A stretch of 17,821 nucleotides of DNA from Chloroflexota bacterium (lineage in GTDB: Bacteria; Chloroflexota; Dehalococcoidia; SM23-28-2; RBG-16-64-32), in contig JADFRV010000029.1 in NCBI GenBank assembly GCA_022561095.1, forward strand, positions 1 through 17,821. Direction: 5' to 3'. The notes under the pieces were generated by a model. The model ran no database searches, was not told where the DNA came from, and saw only the letters and a list, made by a program, of their open reading frames with translations. Each line of letters opens with the position of its first letter. The stretch's first letter is position 1. Made by a program: the position numbers and the translations under genes. Below, in pieces: positions 16,395 to 17,821 of the stretch.

Positions 16395-17821
16395 ATGCTT
16401 CGGATTTCCCGTTCTCTGCTCATCGTGGTCGTCTTTGCTGTGGCCGTGACCCTAGCTCTATGGAGCGCCCCGCAGGGGCCCCAGCCGGCCCAGGCGGCCG
16501 TGATTCCCGTGTGCGACCCAGGGGGCGACTTCAGCGTCATCCAGGCGGCGATCGATTCGGGTACCACTATCGCTGGCGACATCATCGAGATCTGCCAGGG
16601 CACCTACACTGAGGATACCGCCTTGACCATCACTAAGGGCGTGACGGTCCGGAACACGGCGGGCGACGATGTGACATTGGTCAGGCCCGTCGGCGGCGCG
16701 ACGGGGAACGTGGTTGAAATCACTGTCGACGACGGGTCGCTCGTGAACGGTGGCAGCACTTTCACCGTCAAGAACGACGGCACCGGAGCCAGTGAGGGCG
16801 TGATCGAAGTCGCAGCAGCGGCCGACGACGTCACCATTGACGGTATGACCCTGCGAGGTGCCAGCGTCGATCCTGCCTCCGAGTTCTTGGTAATGCTGCC
16901 CGGTGGCGCCGACCGTATGACATTCATCAATAACGAGGTCTTTGGCCCGCCCGGCTCGGACATCGACTTCGGCGAAACTTTGATCTTCCGTCGTGCTACT
17001 ACTAGCGCCGGCACCGGTTTCCTGATCGATAACAACACGTTGCACGGCGCCGGCATGGCCTACGAGGGCCAGGGGACGATGGCCGACCCCAGCTTCATCA
17101 CCAACAACGCCGCCAACTCGGACGGCGGCGCTCGCGCGGCCGGCCAGGTCATCCAGGTGGGGCAGGGCGGTGCTACCACCTCATGGGTGGAGGTCACCGG
17201 CAACACGATTACCGGCGTAGCTGGAAATCCCTCAGGCACTAACATCTCTGGTATCCTCCTCGGCGGCCAGTCCAACGGGGCCGGTACCGTCGACAACGTC
17301 ATCATCAGGACCAATACCGTCGATGGCGTCGTCTGCGACGCCATCGAAGTGAACCAGTTCGGCGACCCCGCTGCCCAGCTGACGTTCAGCAACATCACGA
17401 TCGAGTTCAACACCCTTACCGACAACGGCTGTTCAGGCATTTTTGTCAACAGCGACCTCGACGGCAGCACCGGCAACGACAGCATCGCGGCCACCGCCTT
17501 TACGGTCGTTGAGTGCAACGACATCACCGGGAACAATCTCGGCTTTGAGGATGGCGACAACGGTACTTTCATCGCCCAGAACAACTGGTGGGGCAATGTT
17601 GGGGGACCCGGGGTTGGCGGCGCCAACGACAACACGAGCAACGTTGAGGATGACCCCTTCCTGACCGAGACGTTCGTGACGGCGGCGCAGTGCCAGACGC
17701 CGGCCACGCCTCCGGCGGGCACAATCCTTGTCTGCCGGCCGCCTTTCGACTTCAGCGAAATCCAGACGGCGATCAATGGCGCCACTGCCGGCAACACCAT
17801 CGAGATCTGCCAGGGCACCTA
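16395..17821 (+). CDS. Secreted modular right-handed parallel beta-helix protein (3' end outside window)
   Basis: The frame is open from ATG 16395 to the last base: 475 codons, no stop. ATG at 16395 has GGGAG 6 nt upstream; ATG at 16392 is the alternative. Residues 1-34 are a signal peptide: basic RISRS, a hydrophobic core LLIVVVFAVAVTLALW, likely cleavage after AQA34. Then comes a pectate-lyase-like start (DFSVIQAAI, then DIIEICQGTYTE), many beta-helix turns rich in Asn/Gly/Asp/Thr (FINNEVFG, FLIDNNTLHG, VEVTGNTITG, EFNTLTDNG), and a closing NNWWGNVGGP motif at 396-405, typical of the last coil in such proteins. A second module starts at Cys447 (VCRPPFDFSEIQTAINGA) and repeats the first. Cys40/Cys67 and Cys447/Cys472 are possible disulfide pairs. 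Likely a surface or exported carbohydrate-binding or adhesive protein; enzymatic activity is unproven. Confidence 0.9.
   Translation, partial: MLRISRSLLIVVVFAVAVTLALWSAPQGPQPAQAAVIPVCDPGGDFSVIQAAIDSGTTIAGDIIEICQGTYTEDTALTITKGVTVRNTAGDDVTLVRPVGGATGNVVEITVDDGSLVNGGSTFTVKNDGTGASEGVIEVAAAADDVTIDGMTLRGASVDPASEFLVMLPGGADRMTFINNEVFGPPGSDIDFGETLIFRRATTSAGTGFLIDNNTLHGAGMAYEGQGTMADPSFITNNAANSDGGARAAGQVIQVGQGGATTSWVEVTGNTITGVAGNPSGTNISGILLGGQSNGAGTVDNVIIRTNTVDGVVCDAIEVNQFGDPAAQLTFSNITIEFNTLTDNGCSGIFVNSDLDGSTGNDSIAATAFTVVECNDITGNNLGFEDGDNGTFIAQNNWWGNVGGPGVGGANDNTSNVEDDPFLTETFVTAAQCQTPATPPAGTILVCRPPFDFSEIQTAINGATAGNTIEICQGT
16584..16606 (+). repeat. In-frame direct repeat, copy 1 (module start of the beta-helix protein)
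   Basis: 23 nt encoding IEICQGTY are identical to 17799-17821. The 1215-bp offset equals 405 codons, so it reflects an in-frame duplication of a whole beta-helix module. The match may extend past the window edge. Confidence 0.85.
17799..17821 (+). repeat. In-frame direct repeat, copy 2 (second module, cut by the window edge)
   Basis: Identical to 16584-16606. The upstream sequence of both copies encodes similar residues (DFS-IQ-AI), so the protein has at least two homologous modules of about 405 residues. Confidence 0.85.

Noticed and set aside
17060..17818. Long minus-strand open frame, and a similar one at 16379-16603, both beginning MPWQISM
   Set aside because: Both are antisense to the secreted beta-helix gene. 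Their shared start is simply the complement of the repeated IEICQGTY coding segment, and they lack recognisable domains.

Overview
The window is GC-rich bacterial chromosome. No 16S rRNA or other firm taxonomic marker is present. GyrA carries an extra segment after its PTGG motif, at about residues 228-252, of a kind I associate with Chloroflexota. Together with the general gene style, this makes a Chloroflexota-like organism (Dehalococcoidia or SAR202-like) the best guess; this is inference.

Layout. At 1-501 (+) is the C-terminal part of a D-2-hydroxyacid dehydrogenase. From 553 to 9786 lies a block of minus-strand housekeeping and accessory genes: lon and hsp20 (a likely proteostasis operon), gyrA with a histone-H1-like basic tail, an alpha/beta-hydrolase fused to a class III nucleotide cyclase, a class-I glutamine amidotransferase (peptidase C26), and a TPR protein with an acidic tail that ends at a clear intrinsic terminator. 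A tRNA-Pro(CGG) with encoded CCA sits at 10111-10188 (-). It is divergent from a MATE/Wzx-type polysaccharide flippase (10298-11650, +).

From about 11.7 to 15.4 kb the window becomes accessory. It holds a phage-type packaging module on the minus strand: an unrecognised ORF, a small-terminase-like ORF, and a large terminase whose ATPase and nuclease halves lie in two different, overlapping reading frames. No portal, capsid or integrase is visible. A 13-base inverted repeat with 12 matches brackets the module. Beyond it, two copies of the same short gene fragment, one decayed and one nearly intact, flank a YdjM-like membrane metal-dependent hydrolase gene.

The right end has a solo PAS-LuxR regulator (minus strand). 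Divergent from it is a secreted parallel beta-helix protein (plus strand) that starts at about 16395 and runs off the window. This last gene is open to the final base, and its first module begins to repeat just before the edge.

The observations most worth checking are the split terminase, its inverted-repeat frame, the duplicated gene fragment, the modular beta-helix protein, and the GyrA peculiarities (basic tail, Asp at the quinolone-determining serine position).
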